Assembly (NCBI RefSeq): GCF_015627125.1
Contig: NZ_VTDO01000001.1
Span: forward strand, 680,469-744,468
DNA length: 64,000 nucleotides
Reading direction: 5' to 3'
DNA from: Acinetobacter rathckeae
Lineage (GTDB): Bacteria; Pseudomonadota; Gammaproteobacteria; Pseudomonadales; Moraxellaceae
Shown here in pieces: positions 29,720-39,591 of this stretch; positions within the stretch are counted from its first letter, which is position 1; every line of letters starts with the position of its first letter. Made by a program: the position numbers and the translations under genes. The notes under the pieces are model-generated. The model was given only the letters and a program-made list of their open reading frames with translations. It was not told the DNA's origin and made no database searches.

Positions 29720-30103
29720 ATGTCTATTCATCCCGACCCAAAAATAAATAAATCTAACGTATTTAACGAGCCTTTAGCCAGTTGTTGTTTTGACCCAATT
29801 ACAGGCTATTTCCGTAATGGCTTTTGCCATACTACACCAAGTGATATTGGGCAGCATACGGCATGTGCTTTAATGAGTGCTGAATTTTTAAATTTTTCGC
29901 AAAAAATTGGCAATGACCTGATTACACCCGTACCTGAAATTGACTTTCCCGGACTACAACCCGGTGACTATTGGTGTATTTGTATTACACGCTGGATTGA
30001 GGCCTATGATGCAGGTGTTGCACCACAACTTAAACTCAGTGCATGCCATCAAGCCATGCTCAGCTATGTACCCATGGACATTTTGCTCGATTATGCAGTC
30101 TAA
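29720..30103 (+). CDS. DUF2237 family protein
   Basis: From the ATG at 29720 the product is 127 residues. It shows the DUF2237 pattern: NVFNEPLASCCFDPITGYFR, DIGQHTACALMSAEFLNFS, GNDLITPVPE, FPGLQPGDYWCICITRW and the terminal YVPMDILLDY. The conserved Cys residues suggest a metal or redox role, but the family has no established function. It lies about 80 bases before roxA on the same strand. A GTG five codons upstream is a less likely start. Confidence 0.85.
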   Translation: MSIHPDPKINKSNVFNEPLASCCFDPITGYFRNGFCHTTPSDIGQHTACALMSAEFLNFSQKIGNDLITPVPEIDFPGLQPGDYWCICITRWIEAYDAGVAPQLKLSACHQAMLSYVPMDILLDYAV

Positions 30104-30182
30104 AGCATCATATAAGCACTATCTGTAGGTCATGGTTATGCTTTAAAATAGGCGATTACCGCTTTTATTTGATGGAATTCTT

Positions 30183-31361
30183 ATGTCTCAGGCACTTAAC
30201 GTTCTCGGTGGGCTTACTGCTGAAACCTTTCTTCGTGAATATTGGCAGAAAAAACCACTATTGGTTCGTAATGCATTGCCTGAGCTTGCTACACTCCTTG
30301 AACCCAGTGATATTCAGGAATTAGCACTTGAAGAGCATGTAACCGCACGACTCATCTTACAACAAGGCAAAGCACACGATCAGTGGCAGACCAAAAACTC
30401 TCCACTAAAAACCAAAGACTTTAAAAAATTACCAAAGTATTGGACTTTACTTGTTCAAGCGGTTGATCAACACAGCTTAGAGCTTGCAGAAATGTGGCAA
30501 AAGTTTTCATTTATTCCACAATGGCGTAGAGATGACATTATGGTGTCATACGCCCCTCAAGGTGGATCTGTCGGCAAGCACTTTGACTTTTATGATGTAT
30601 TTTTAGTGCAAGGCTATGGCGAACGCCGTTGGCAACTTGGTCAAATGTGCGATGCAACCTCACCTTTAGTGCCAAATCAACCACTTAAACTCTTACCAGA
30701 GATGCAAGTACATTTTGATGAAGTATTACAACCAGGTGATTTATTGTATGTTCCACCGGGATTATCTCATTACGGCGTGGCTGAAAATGAATGCTTAACC
30801 TATTCTTTTGGTTTCCGCATGCCAAGCGTTGCCAGTATGTTTGACCGTGTGAGTGACCAATTTGCAGACAACGATGCCTTTAAAAACCCTGTAGCAGATA
30901 TCATGAGACAAAATAGTCCTGTGATTGGTGAGATCTCTGCAGCTGAGTTTGAACATTTAAAAACACAACTTATGCAAGCTTTGGCTCAAAGTACTTGTTT
31001 TGATGATGCCATTATGCAACTGATGTCTGAACCTAAATACCCAGACAATATTCCTGAAGCAGATGAACTTGAACACAGTGATTTACTTGAAATTGCTGAA
31101 GAAGGTTATGAACTACAAATAGACCCTGCTTCACGACTGCTTTATCAAACCACTGATAATGAGGTTATTTTTTGGGGCAATGGAGAGAAAGCCACTGTAT
31201 CTGCCGAAACAGCCAACATCTTAAAAGCATTGGCAGATGGCGAAACATTGGCACTGAACAGTAATGTATTAGCCCATGACAGCCTAGATACAATCATTCA
31301 GTTCATCAATGAAGCTGTGATTATGCTTGTTCCGCCACAAGATGATGAAGCGCTCATCTAA
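30183..31361 (+). CDS. roxA: Ribosomal protein uL16 arginine 3-hydroxylase (RoxA/YcfD), JmjC cupin
   Basis: RoxA (YcfD) is a 2-oxoglutarate/Fe(II) oxygenase that hydroxylates an Arg in ribosomal protein L16. The 392-residue protein has the N-terminal FLREYWQKKPLLVRNA, the HxD metal motif in GSVGKHFDFYDVFLVQG, QPGDLLYVPPGLSHYGVA with the third ligand His, and a C-terminal winged-helix-like region. It ends one base before the convergent hydrolase gene, with no terminator between them. Confidence 0.9.
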   Translation: MSQALNVLGGLTAETFLREYWQKKPLLVRNALPELATLLEPSDIQELALEEHVTARLILQQGKAHDQWQTKNSPLKTKDFKKLPKYWTLLVQAVDQHSLELAEMWQKFSFIPQWRRDDIMVSYAPQGGSVGKHFDFYDVFLVQGYGERRWQLGQMCDATSPLVPNQPLKLLPEMQVHFDEVLQPGDLLYVPPGLSHYGVAENECLTYSFGFRMPSVASMFDRVSDQFADNDAFKNPVADIMRQNSPVIGEISAAEFEHLKTQLMQALAQSTCFDDAIMQLMSEPKYPDNIPEADELEHSDLLEIAEEGYELQIDPASRLLYQTTDNEVIFWGNGEKATVSAETANILKALADGETLALNSNVLAHDSLDTIIQFINEAVIMLVPPQDDEALI

Positions 31362-31362
31362 C

Positions 31363-32391
31363 TTAGTGATAAATACGACCACTTGATTTGGCATTCAAAA
31401 AAGCAGGAATTAACCCTGTGAGTGCCGAACGAATATCTTCACGCTCATTAATGAGTTGATGCGACCCTTCTTCTAAAATAAGAAGGGTTTGCAACCTAAA
31501 TTTCTTTCTAACAAACTCAATATTATAACGCCAGTCTACCGTTTGATCTAAAGCTCCTTGAGCCAACCAAACAGGAATACGACATGCTGGAAGTTCCTCC
31601 ATTTCTAGCATCCATTTAGACATGGCCAAGATCCAAGCCATACCCATCATACGAGGCTGTAAAGGGTCTTTTAAACGTACAAAACGTAAAAATGCAGGAT
31701 TATGGTTATTCCGTCTAAAATGTCGAGGCACTTGTTTTTTAATACGGCGGATAATCCCCAAGCCAACAGGGTTATGCCACCATGCCGACTTTGCAGGACG
31801 TAGCAGTGGCGATAATAAAAGCACACGTTCAACATAAGGGTTTTTACGTTGTTGAGCACAATCTAGTATATGGTGCATTAAAATTGCACCACCTGTACTT
31901 TGCCCAATACCAAACCATGGTTGTGGCAACTGTGGTGCATGATTGACATAGTGATAGACCTTGTCGAGTACTTCTTGATAATGATCAAAATGGTCAATAT
32001 TGGCAGCAGACCCTGTACTTAGACCATGACCAGGCAAATCAAAGGTCACCACACTAAAACCCTGAGATAAAATTTCTTTCAGTAAAGGCTGATATAAAGC
32101 ACTGTGTTCTAAATAGCCATGCAATAAAAATACAGTGCCTTTGGGCGTGTCTTTCGGTGCAAAAACTTGCGTATGTAACTTAAAGCGAGCCAACTCAATC
32201 GACCCTTGCCAATAGTCACATTCAAGTTGGTCTAACCCATATAACTTTTGATAAGCCAACAATTCACCTTTGGGCGTATAAGGGCGATATAAGTTGAGTG
32301 CTTGCAATTTATGTGGTGTACGCTCTGGGCTTGGTACAGGTAAATTTAACTGCTGTAATATATTGGGTGTTAAAAATGGAATATCGCTCAT
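31363..32391 (-). CDS. Alpha/beta hydrolase, serine aminopeptidase/lysophospholipase type
   Basis: The 342-residue protein has FLLHGYLEHSALYQPLLKEI (oxyanion region), FDLPGHGLSTG, the nucleophile elbow GIGQSTGG, and downstream Asp (QGALDQTVDW) and His (EEGSHQLINERE) of the triad. This fits the Hydrolase_4 family of monoacylglycerol lipases and lysophospholipases. No signal peptide is seen. It abuts the YdcF-like gene upstream (no gap) and is the last gene of the dnaX-ptp-murB run. Substrate unknown. Confidence 0.85.
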   Translation of the reverse strand: MSDIPFLTPNILQQLNLPVPSPERTPHKLQALNLYRPYTPKGELLAYQKLYGLDQLECDYWQGSIELARFKLHTQVFAPKDTPKGTVFLLHGYLEHSALYQPLLKEILSQGFSVVTFDLPGHGLSTGSAANIDHFDHYQEVLDKVYHYVNHAPQLPQPWFGIGQSTGGAILMHHILDCAQQRKNPYVERVLLLSPLLRPAKSAWWHNPVGLGIIRRIKKQVPRHFRRNNHNPAFLRFVRLKDPLQPRMMGMAWILAMSKWMLEMEELPACRIPVWLAQGALDQTVDWRYNIEFVRKKFRLQTLLILEEGSHQLINEREDIRSALTGLIPAFLNAKSSGRIYH

Positions 32392-33540
32392 TTAGGGAAC
32401 CTCACGGCAGTCACTTGTACCAAACAACATGTCTCTAACGGTTGCTAAAAGCTCATAGTTTGCACGGCGACTATGGTCATAGTTTTGCAACGCAGGTTGC
32501 CAAGTGGTCAGTGGCTCTGGCATTGGCGCACTCACTGGCACAGTGGCAATGCCATTTAAAGCAAATAAACGCCGTGTTCTTGGCATGTGGTATGCATCTG
32601 TAATTAAAATCACGTTAGGTGCTCCACCTTTTTTCTGTAGCAACAATGAACTAAAACGTGAGTTTTCACAGGTATTCATGCTTCTATTTTCAAGTAAGTT
32701 GGCATCTACCCCTCGTGTTTTTAACCATGCTTGCATATATGGTGCTTCTACGCCACTCAAAAGTATGGGTAAAGGGTTTTGTTTTTCTATTTGCAAGATT
32801 GTTTCTAGGCGTAACCTCGTATAGTTATTCACCATAATTTTTTTAGTGGTTTTATCTAAAGTCAAACCGCCACCAAGCACAATGATTGCTGATGGTTTAG
32901 AAGGATCTGTTTTGACTTCAGTAACTGTAGAGAGTTTCTTTAGCTCTTGCGTCGTTTGATCTGTGATAGGTAATACAGGCTTATCTATTGGGTAGTGTTT
33001 TAAAAAGTAGTCATATTTATCAATCATCGCCTGAGTATTTTCATCACTATAGGTTGTGCTTATTGTCCTTACGTCTTGTTGCATTTTCTGCTTAAGACTC
33101 ATGTGCTGTTTTTGGCCAACATGAGACCCTGAAACAGGCGTTGTATGCAATACTTCGGATGCGCTCTGCTCATCACCACCTGTATCTAATATATTTTTTT
33201 GAATCTGCTTTTCTAAAATTTGGTAACGCTGAGCAATCATATTCAGGCTATTAATGTCTTCTTTTTGAGCAGCATCTTGAAGTACTTTTAGGTATGCCTG
33301 ACGTGCAATCCATAATGCAGATCCTGGTTCTAAATCATTATGCTCACTCAACGCTGCAATTTGCTGACTTCTTGCAGCAACGACATTTACCTCTATAGGC
33401 ACAATGTGGTTAAGTAAAAATAGAATCGATTTTGAATAAAACGGTGTAAACACAAATACAGCAATACAAGCACATAAAATGGAAAGCCATACAATCCACT
33501 TTATGAGTTTAAATAATCGCTGAATAGTGTTTGATATCAT
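32392..33540 (-). CDS. YdcF/SanA/ElyC-like DUF218 membrane protein
   Basis: The 382-residue protein has an N-terminal membrane segment (residues 13-32), a variable region and a C-terminal DUF218 domain with [47 protein letters not shown] and [19 protein letters not shown]218 proteins such as SanA and ElyC act at the envelope in barrier or peptidoglycan-precursor functions. Its four-base overlap with murB supports a wall-related context by inference. The exact role is unknown. Confidence 0.82.
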   Translation of the reverse strand: MISNTIQRLFKLIKWIVWLSILCACIAVFVFTPFYSKSILFLLNHIVPIEVNVVAARSQQIAALSEHNDLEPGSALWIARQAYLKVLQDAAQKEDINSLNMIAQRYQILEKQIQKNILDTGGDEQSASEVLHTTPVSGSHVGQKQHMSLKQKMQQDVRTISTTYSDENTQAMIDKYDYFLKHYPIDKPVLPITDQTTQELKKLSTVTEVKTDPSKPSAIIVLGGGLTLDKTTKKIMVNNYTRLRLETILQIEKQNPLPILLSGVEAPYMQAWLKTRGVDANLLENRSMNTCENSRFSSLLLQKKGGAPNVILITDAYHMPRTRRLFALNGIATVPVSAPMPEPLTTWQPALQNYDHSRRANYELLATVRDMLFGTSDCREVP

Positions 33541-34580
33541 GAGTTATCTATATACGAGGCAATTGTGCCGTTATCTAAAAATCTGACTGGCTCAGGTTCA
33601 AGCCAAATTGCAAACTGCTGTTGCACTGCTTGCTGTACTAAAGTGTAGGTTTGTTGAACATCGTGTAAACCTGCTTGGTCGTAATTCACGAGGACTAAGG
33701 CTTGGCGTTCAAACATACCTACGACACCATGTTTGCGTCCTTTCCAACCCGCTTGCTCAATTAACCAACCTGCTGCGACCTTAACATATCCATTTGCTTG
33801 CAGATAGTTTGGCATGTTCGGAAATTGAACAATTAATTGTTGGTATTGTGTTGACGTAATAATCGGGTTTTTAAAAAAACTACCTGCATTTGGGTATTGT
33901 GCAGGGTCAGGTAATTTACTTCGTCTAATGTTAATGACTTGTTGCTGTAGATTCTCTGCAGTTTTCTCTTCACCCACAGCCGTTTTTAAATCACCATAAG
34001 CCAGTTTTAAAGACGGCGTTTTATATAATTTAAACCGAACAGACACAATCACATAACGGGTTGGGTTTTGTTTAAAAATACTATTCCGATAAGAAAAATC
34101 ACACTCATTCGCCATTAAATGAACAAATGTTTGAGTAAAACGGTCATAAACATATACAGAAGCAATAAACTCGCCGACTTCTACACCATATGCTCCAATA
34201 TTTTGTACAGGAGATGCACCGACTAAACCGGGAATAAGCGCAAGGTTTTGTAGCCCGTACCACTGTTTATCAGTACTATACATCACAAATTGATGCCAAT
34301 TTTCACCAGCAGCCACATCAATAATGACACTTTCAGCTGTTTCTTCAACCACTGAAATCCCTTGTATCTGCATATGCAGTACCAATGCATTTAACTGCTC
34401 GGGCAAAAGAACATTACTACCACCCGAAAGAATCACACAGTTTAATTGAGATTGATCTGCAAATGCTAAGGCGGCTATGAGGTCGCTATGACTATAAATT
34501 TTACAATAATGGCTCGCAATCGCACTGAGTTTTAAGCTATTAAATGCCTGTAATTGTACTTGGTTTTGAATTTCTAGCAC
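33537..34580 (-). CDS. murB: UDP-N-acetylenolpyruvoylglucosamine reductase
   Basis: MurB is the FAD/NADPH enzyme that makes UDP-MurNAc for peptidoglycan. The 347-residue type I protein has [16 protein letters not shown] (FAD site), [28 protein letters not shown] (catalytic region), [10 protein letters not shown] (proton-donor Ser) and the C-terminal [10 protein letters not shown]. It lies 8 bases after the phosphatase gene and overlaps the next gene by four bases. Confidence 0.96.
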   Translation of the reverse strand: MLEIQNQVQLQAFNSLKLSAIASHYCKIYSHSDLIAALAFADQSQLNCVILSGGSNVLLPEQLNALVLHMQIQGISVVEETAESVIIDVAAGENWHQFVMYSTDKQWYGLQNLALIPGLVGASPVQNIGAYGVEVGEFIASVYVYDRFTQTFVHLMANECDFSYRNSIFKQNPTRYVIVSVRFKLYKTPSLKLAYGDLKTAVGEEKTAENLQQQVINIRRSKLPDPAQYPNAGSFFKNPIITSTQYQQLIVQFPNMPNYLQANGYVKVAAGWLIEQAGWKGRKHGVVGMFERQALVLVNYDQAGLHDVQQTYTLVQQAVQQQFAIWLEPEPVRFLDNGTIASYIDNS

Positions 34581-34588
34581 GTTGCTCT

Positions 34589-35086
34589 CTAGCCAATATG
34601 TTGTTGTTTAAAATATGTCGCCCATGCATGACTTGCAGACTCACACTGATTTAAAACACGTTCAAAGCCGTCATCACCCCCATAATAAGGGTCTGCAATG
34701 GGCTGTTTAATTTGTGTAAGGTCGTGTTCTGTCATCAATGCCAATTTTGCCAAAGGTACATCTTTAAAAGATAAAACGGCTTGCTGTTGTAAACGCTTTA
34801 AGTCTTTTAAGTTGTCTAAATCCATGGCTAATATCAGATCAAAATCAACCCAATCATTGAGTTTAATTTGTCTGGCTTTGAGCATAGATAAATCATAACC
34901 TCTACGTTTAGCATGGGCTTGACTGCGTGAGTCTGGTGTTGCATTAGGGTGATAGTTGCTCGTGCCTGCTGAGTCAACCACAATATTTAAATGGTGTTGT
35001 TTTAAGATATGACGCAGGACTTCTTCAGCCGTAGGAGACCTACAAATATTGCCTAAACACACACACAATACACGGTATGGTTTCAT
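34589..35086 (-). CDS. Low molecular weight protein-tyrosine phosphatase
   Basis: The 165-residue protein carries the P-loop [16 protein letters not shown] (Cys-x5-Arg-Ser) near residue 9 and the general acid Asp in [16 protein letters not shown]. The fold is that of LMW-PTPs; Wzb-type members control capsule kinases, but no capsule genes are present here. It lies between dnaX and murB in one run (18 and 8 base gaps), suggesting a housekeeping role. Confidence 0.92.
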   Translation of the reverse strand: MKPYRVLCVCLGNICRSPTAEEVLRHILKQHHLNIVVDSAGTSNYHPNATPDSRSQAHAKRRGYDLSMLKARQIKLNDWVDFDLILAMDLDNLKDLKRLQQQAVLSFKDVPLAKLALMTEHDLTQIKQPIADPYYGGDDGFERVLNQCESASHAWATYFKQQHIG

Positions 35087-35104
35087 AGTTCACCCTTGTA
35101 AACT

Positions 35105-36970
35105 CTATTTTAATTGAATATCTACCAGCTGTGCATCAAAGGTATCGAGTAAACTTCTAATCACAGGTTCATTTTCTAGTAGCGTTTGGGCACGATCATA
35201 GGCTTGCTGCTTTCTATGCTCTTGTAACATAGATGCAGTCATGCCATCCACATGGCCATATGCAATATTAAACTGGGTGTTTGGCCACTGTTTAAGTAGC
35301 ATTTGTTCAAAGTCACGCTGATGCTCTTGTAAAATTTTGGCATATTCACTCGGAATGTGGAATGTGGATACACCATCAATTTCACCACTCATTGTGCCAT
35401 GACTGGCAATATTTTGTATGGCTGGCGATAGCTCACTCGATCTGAACCAATATTCCCATTTTTCAACACTCCACTCACCCGACATGTCTTGCTGGGGTAT
35501 TTGTAGAATTTGCTGTGGGGTTAAATCTATTTGATGCGCTAAAGAAACTACAGGGGAAAGAGGCTGTTCAACTGTATTGAGTTGTTCCGTCTTCAGATCT
35601 TCTTTCTCATAAGTAATAAGATCATCACCTAACGAAAATGGAAAAATTTCCTTTTGTGGTTCAATATGGAACTGCTCTGACATGTATTGCTGTGATGGCA
35701 CATCAACTGCAATAAGCCCCTGAGTATCTACTTCAAAGTAGATTTGGTCTTTATCGGTCGTATCGGTCGTATCGGTCGTATCGGTCGTATCGGTCGTATC
35801 GGTCGTATCGGTCGTATCGGTCGTCAGTGTGTCAGATGGAATTGCTGTTGTGTGATTTATTTTTGGTGCAACATATTCATTGACTGCCAAGGGTTTAAAA
35901 GCAAGTAGCCTTAAAACACACATTTCAAAGCCTTGCTCTTGCGTGACTGCCCAAGACAGCTCAGCTCGTGCTTTACTCGAAATTTGATAATACAACTGTA
36001 AATCTTGTGCGGAAATAACCTGTGCTAGATGCTTAATTTTCTGGTTAATATCTTGGCTATATTGCAATGACAAATCTGGCAAATATTGAATCAGTGCCAA
36101 CTCATGTAAAGTCGATACCAACTGATCTAATACCAGCGCAACATCTAAAGCCTGTTGTCTGAACTGTAAAAGTAACTGTGCAACCTTTTGTTGTTGGTTT
36201 TGATGAATGGCTAAAATAAGATCATAAATAATAGAGCGATCAATTAAGCCCAACATGTCTTTAACATCTTGGTGATGAATTTGACCCTGCCCATAAGCAA
36301 TCGCTTGGTCTGTAAGCGATAATGAGTCACGTACTGAGCCTTGAGCCGCTTCTGCAAGTTGCCATAAAGCATCTGCTTCATAGCCAATTTGTTCTTTATC
36401 TAAAATAGTGACGAGATGCTGACTAATTTCAGTCATATCGAGTGGACGCAATGTAAATTGCAAACACCGAGAAATAATTGTTACCGGTAGTTTTTGAGGG
36501 TCTGTTGTCGCAAATAAAAATTTAACGTGTGCAGGTGGTTCTTCTAGTGTTTTTAATAAAGCATTAAATGAGTGCGTAGACAGCATATGCACTTCATCAA
36601 TAAGATAAACCTTAAAGCGTCCTTGTGTGGGTGCATAAGGAACATTATCTAATAGCTCTCGTGTATCTTCTACTCGAGTACGGGACGCTGCATCGATTTC
36701 AATGAGGTCGATAAAACGCCCTTCATTGACAGCCTTACAGGTATTACACTGCTCGCACGGCGTTGAAGTGACACCTGTTTCACAGTTTAAGCATTTCGCC
36801 AAAATTCTAGCAATGGTTGTTTTACCAACACCACGTGTGCCTGTAAATAAATAGGCATGGTGCAAACGCCCTCTTTCCAAAGCACTGGTAAGTGCCCTAG
36901 ACACATGGTTTTGACCCACCAACTCATTAAAGTTGCGTGGACGATATTTTCTTGCTAGAACCTGATACAT
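35105..36970 (-). CDS. dnaX: DNA polymerase III tau/gamma subunit
   Basis: DnaX is the clamp-loader ATPase and polymerase organiser. The 621-residue protein has LVGQNHVSRALTSALERGRL, Walker A in FTGTRGVGKTTIARILAK, a four-Cys zinc module (CLNCETGVTSTPCEQCNTC), Walker B LIDEVHMLSTHSFNALLKTL and LFATTDPQKLPVTIISRC. Residues about 383-406 in the linker before the polymerase-binding C-terminal domain are (Thr-Thr-Asp)8, encoded by eight perfect 9-bp repeats. No A-AAA-AAG slippery site was noticed near this point, so a separate gamma product may not be made. Confidence 0.97.
   Translation of the reverse strand: MYQVLARKYRPRNFNELVGQNHVSRALTSALERGRLHHAYLFTGTRGVGKTTIARILAKCLNCETGVTSTPCEQCNTCKAVNEGRFIDLIEIDAASRTRVEDTRELLDNVPYAPTQGRFKVYLIDEVHMLSTHSFNALLKTLEEPPAHVKFLFATTDPQKLPVTIISRCLQFTLRPLDMTEISQHLVTILDKEQIGYEADALWQLAEAAQGSVRDSLSLTDQAIAYGQGQIHHQDVKDMLGLIDRSIIYDLILAIHQNQQQKVAQLLLQFRQQALDVALVLDQLVSTLHELALIQYLPDLSLQYSQDINQKIKHLAQVISAQDLQLYYQISSKARAELSWAVTQEQGFEMCVLRLLAFKPLAVNEYVAPKINHTTAIPSDTLTTDTTDTTDTTDTTDTTDTTDTTDKDQIYFEVDTQGLIAVDVPSQQYMSEQFHIEPQKEIFPFSLGDDLITYEKEDLKTEQLNTVEQPLSPVVSLAHQIDLTPQQILQIPQQDMSGEWSVEKWEYWFRSSELSPAIQNIASHGTMSGEIDGVSTFHIPSEYAKILQEHQRDFEQMLLKQWPNTQFNIAYGHVDGMTASMLQEHRKQQAYDRAQTLLENEPVIRSLLDTFDAQLVDIQLK
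35753..35824 (-). repeat. Eight perfect 9-bp tandem repeats inside dnaX
   Basis: The unit ATCGGTCGT (plus strand) occurs eight times without a mismatch and encodes Thr-Thr-Asp repeats in frame. Copy-number change would lengthen or shorten the linker by three residues without shifting the frame. Confidence 0.95.
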
Positions 36971-37217
36971 GAATGCCCCCTGACTGCACCTATAAGCATA
37001 CTGTTTTTCTATGTAATAGTGAACTCACTAACGTTCTGATTCACTTAATTTTAAGCAGTCTATTTAAATTGGCATAACACTTAGGCTAAATATAGATAAA
37101 TATTGCAATATCAAGATAAAACTGATGGGGCTCTGAGTACTATTAAAGTGAATAGTCATGACATTTACTTTAGAAAAACCTGCTTTTTATCTGGCTTTAT
37201 AGACCACCCAAAAAACC

Positions 37218-37233
37218 ACTTAGGCTATTTTAC
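37218..37233 (-). repeat. Interspersed element copy 4, overlapping a stop codon
   Basis: ACTTAGGCTATTTTAC matches the core of copies 2 and 3. On the minus strand the sequence GTAAAATAG supplies the last two codons (Val-Lys) and the TAG stop of the MaoC-like gene. It lies about 250 bases upstream of dnaX. The rest of 36971-37217 shows nothing recognisable. Confidence 0.65.
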
Positions 37234-38070
37234 AGGTATTTCAAGCTGACCCGACACATAGATCTCCCCTGTTTCTGCATGAACCAAGCTAACTTGGTCA
37301 GAATTATTAACTAAAAGTACGACATCTTTTCTTACATATAGTGGACGTTCAAAATACACCGTAAAGTCATAGCTCAAAGGCAGATCTAGTCGTGCCATCA
37401 TGGTGGCTTGTGTCCACATACCATGTGCTATGGCATGCTCTAAACCAAAGGCTTTAGCACCTAAACCATGTAAATGTACAGGATTAAAATCCCCTGAAAT
37501 ATAAGCATAATGACGAATAGTTTGGGGGGTAACACGCCACTGTGCTAATGTCTGCATGGAATCTAGATCTAAGCATTGTGGCTGATGTAAGGTATTTTTA
37601 TGCTGTGGTTTAAGATAAGTACTTTTGACCTGTGTCACAACATCATCGTCTTGATAAATATTGACCACAAACTCAATAGAAACCCCGTGTTCTGCCTGAA
37701 TTAATTCACCGAAATAACAGATTATTTTATAACTTAGATTTGCCCTTAATGGCTTATATTGGGTAATTTGATTTTTTTCATGTATCAAGCTTAGTACTGA
37801 AAAAGGAAATTCTTCTTGTGTCATCATATACATATGCAAGATTTGTGCTCGCATTGCAAAATATATCGCAGGAATGTCGCCATTATTTTCAAAGCCACAC
37901 ACTTTATTATATGCCACCAAATGTTTGGCTGATACCAAACACGGTGCAACTTCATATCGTACTTTAGGAAGTGAAAGCTGATGTACGCTGTTTTTTGCCA
38001 ATGCACCTGCCAGTATTGCTGGATAAGTTAAACATGCTTTAGGCATTTGATTAAAATAGCGAACTTTCAC
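37225..38070 (-). CDS. MaoC-like hot-dog dehydratase/hydratase
   Basis: The 281-residue protein ends in a MaoC domain with the hydratase signature YAYISGDFNPVHLHGLGAKA and AIAHGMWTQATMMARLD (catalytic Asp/His). The first half resembles the degenerate N-terminal hot-dog of double hot-dog proteins. Such enzymes hydrate or dehydrate acyl-CoA or acyl-ACP thioesters. It follows dusB by 18 bases. The specific substrate is unknown. Confidence 0.85.
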   Translation of the reverse strand: MKVRYFNQMPKACLTYPAILAGALAKNSVHQLSLPKVRYEVAPCLVSAKHLVAYNKVCGFENNGDIPAIYFAMRAQILHMYMMTQEEFPFSVLSLIHEKNQITQYKPLRANLSYKIICYFGELIQAEHGVSIEFVVNIYQDDDVVTQVKSTYLKPQHKNTLHQPQCLDLDSMQTLAQWRVTPQTIRHYAYISGDFNPVHLHGLGAKAFGLEHAIAHGMWTQATMMARLDLPLSYDFTVYFERPLYVRKDVVLLVNNSDQVSLVHAETGEIYVSGQLEIPVK

Positions 38071-38088
38071 ATCATTTCCTTCGAAATT

Positions 38089-39126
38089 TTAGGCTGGCTC
38101 TGTTTGTATATCATCCATACTTAAACCAAAATCAAGCAACTGAGTGAAATATTGTGCCACCACTTTGGCTTGATCTGCTGTATTTTCAACTTGATACATG
38201 CTTTGTCGAAACGAATTGCTACCACGTAAACCCTTGGTATACCAAGAAATATGCTTTCTTGCAATACGGCAACCTGAGTACTCACCGTAAAAGTCATATA
38301 GCTCGGTTAAATGCCCTAACAGCACATCTCTCACTTCAACAATTTCAGGTGATGCAATATGTTGTCCTGTTTTTAAATAATGTGCGATTTCCCTAAAAAT
38401 CCATGGCCTACCTTGTGCAGCACGACCAACCATCAACGCATCTGCACCTGTATAGTCAAGCACTTGTTTGGCTTTTTCTGGTGAGTCGATATCTCCATTT
38501 GCAATGATAGGCATATTCACTGTTTGTTTAACTGCCTTAATTAAATCATAACGTGCTGTATTTAAATACATGTCTTCACGGGTACGACCATGTAAGGCCA
38601 ATGCTGCTATACCTGCCTGTTCTGCCCTTAATGCCACACGTAAAATATTTTCTTGCCCATTTAAAAAACCAAGCCGTGTTTTTAATGTGACAGGAACATC
38701 AACCGCCTGTACAACCGTATCTAAAATACGTGCCACAAGATCTTCATCTTGTAATAATGCAGAGCCTGCAAGTTTATTACATACTTTTTTTGCAGGACAG
38801 CCCATATTAATATCTACAATTTGTGCACCATTAGCGACTTGGTAACGAGCAGCCTCGGCGAGCTCTTGCGGGTCTGAACCTGCAATTTGAGCAGAAATTG
38901 GAGCAATTTCTCCATCAAAGTTCGCACGATATAAACTCTTTTTTGTCATGCGTAAAGTTTTATCTGCGGTCATCATTTCACTGACCGCATGGCCTGCACC
39001 AAAGTACTTACAAAGTGTTCTAAATGGCCGATCTGTAACACCTGCCATCGGAGCAACCCAAACCTTCCTATCTATTGATTTATCAAACAATTCTGTAACT
39101 ACTTTGTTTTTACTCAATTTACACAA
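38089..39126 (-). CDS. dusB: tRNA-dihydrouridine synthase B
   Basis: DusB is an FMN enzyme reducing uridine to dihydrouridine in the tRNA D-loop. The 345-residue protein has VWVAPMAGVTDRPFRTLCKY, VDINMGCPAKKVCNKLAGSA (catalytic Cys), ALHGRTREDMY, IIANGDIDSPEKA and ALMVGRAAQGRPWIFREI. The usual fis partner gene is not next to it. An integrase remnant begins about 90 bases upstream on the opposite strand; dus genes (best documented for dusA) are known integration sites for phages and islands. Confidence 0.95.
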   Translation of the reverse strand: MCKLSKNKVVTELFDKSIDRKVWVAPMAGVTDRPFRTLCKYFGAGHAVSEMMTADKTLRMTKKSLYRANFDGEIAPISAQIAGSDPQELAEAARYQVANGAQIVDINMGCPAKKVCNKLAGSALLQDEDLVARILDTVVQAVDVPVTLKTRLGFLNGQENILRVALRAEQAGIAALALHGRTREDMYLNTARYDLIKAVKQTVNMPIIANGDIDSPEKAKQVLDYTGADALMVGRAAQGRPWIFREIAHYLKTGQHIASPEIVEVRDVLLGHLTELYDFYGEYSGCRIARKHISWYTKGLRGSNSFRQSMYQVENTADQAKVVAQYFTQLLDFGLSMDDIQTEPA

Positions 39127-39218
39127 CCTCGTTGAACTTCGTTTATCTGCGTCTTATGGACTTTTAACACCCTACTATTGCACCATGTTTGCACCTTGAA
39201 AAATCTGCGGTGCAAAAT

Positions 39219-39577
39219 ATGGGAACTGTGACTAAACGCCAATTAAAAGATGGCACAATCAGATATCGTGCCCAAGTCCGTATACAGAAAGAAAACTATC
39301 CGATCTATAAAGTTTCTAAAACTTTCAGTAAAAAATCTCTCGCAGATGAGTGGATTAAAAAGACTGAAGCAGAAATAGAACTAAATCCTGAAAAGATACT
39401 TAATCCTAGTACTGTAAAACATAAAACCTTAGCAGACCTTATAAAAAATATTTAGAAGAGGCAGATGGTTTCGCGAGAACAAAAACTTGGACGCTTAATT
39501 ACTTGGCTAGTTTAAGCATTTCCGAGAAAAATATCTATTCATTAACAAGACAAGACTTTTCAGATCATGCTTTCTAA
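39219..39577 (+). pseudogene. Truncated, frameshifted site-specific recombinase (tyrosine integrase N-terminus)
   Basis: Starting at ATG 39219 (MGTVTKRQLKDGTIRYRAQ), the product has the SAM-like N-terminal arm of phage integrases, including VSKTFSKKSLADEWIKKTEAE and KHKTLADLIK. At about 39448 a run of A appears to have lost one base and the frame stops. One frame over the protein continues (KYLEEADGFARTKTWTLNYL, then SLTRQDFSDHAF) to a stop at 39577. The catalytic domain is absent, so this is an inactive fragment. It lies between dusB and modC and marks a former insertion. Confidence 0.8.
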
Positions 39578-39591
39578 AGTAGCCTACAAGC

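Noticed and set aside
35753..35824. Tandem 9-bp repeats considered as a CRISPR or iteron array
   Set aside because: There are no spacers, the units are contiguous and in frame within dnaX, and the DnaX protein continues normally on both sides.
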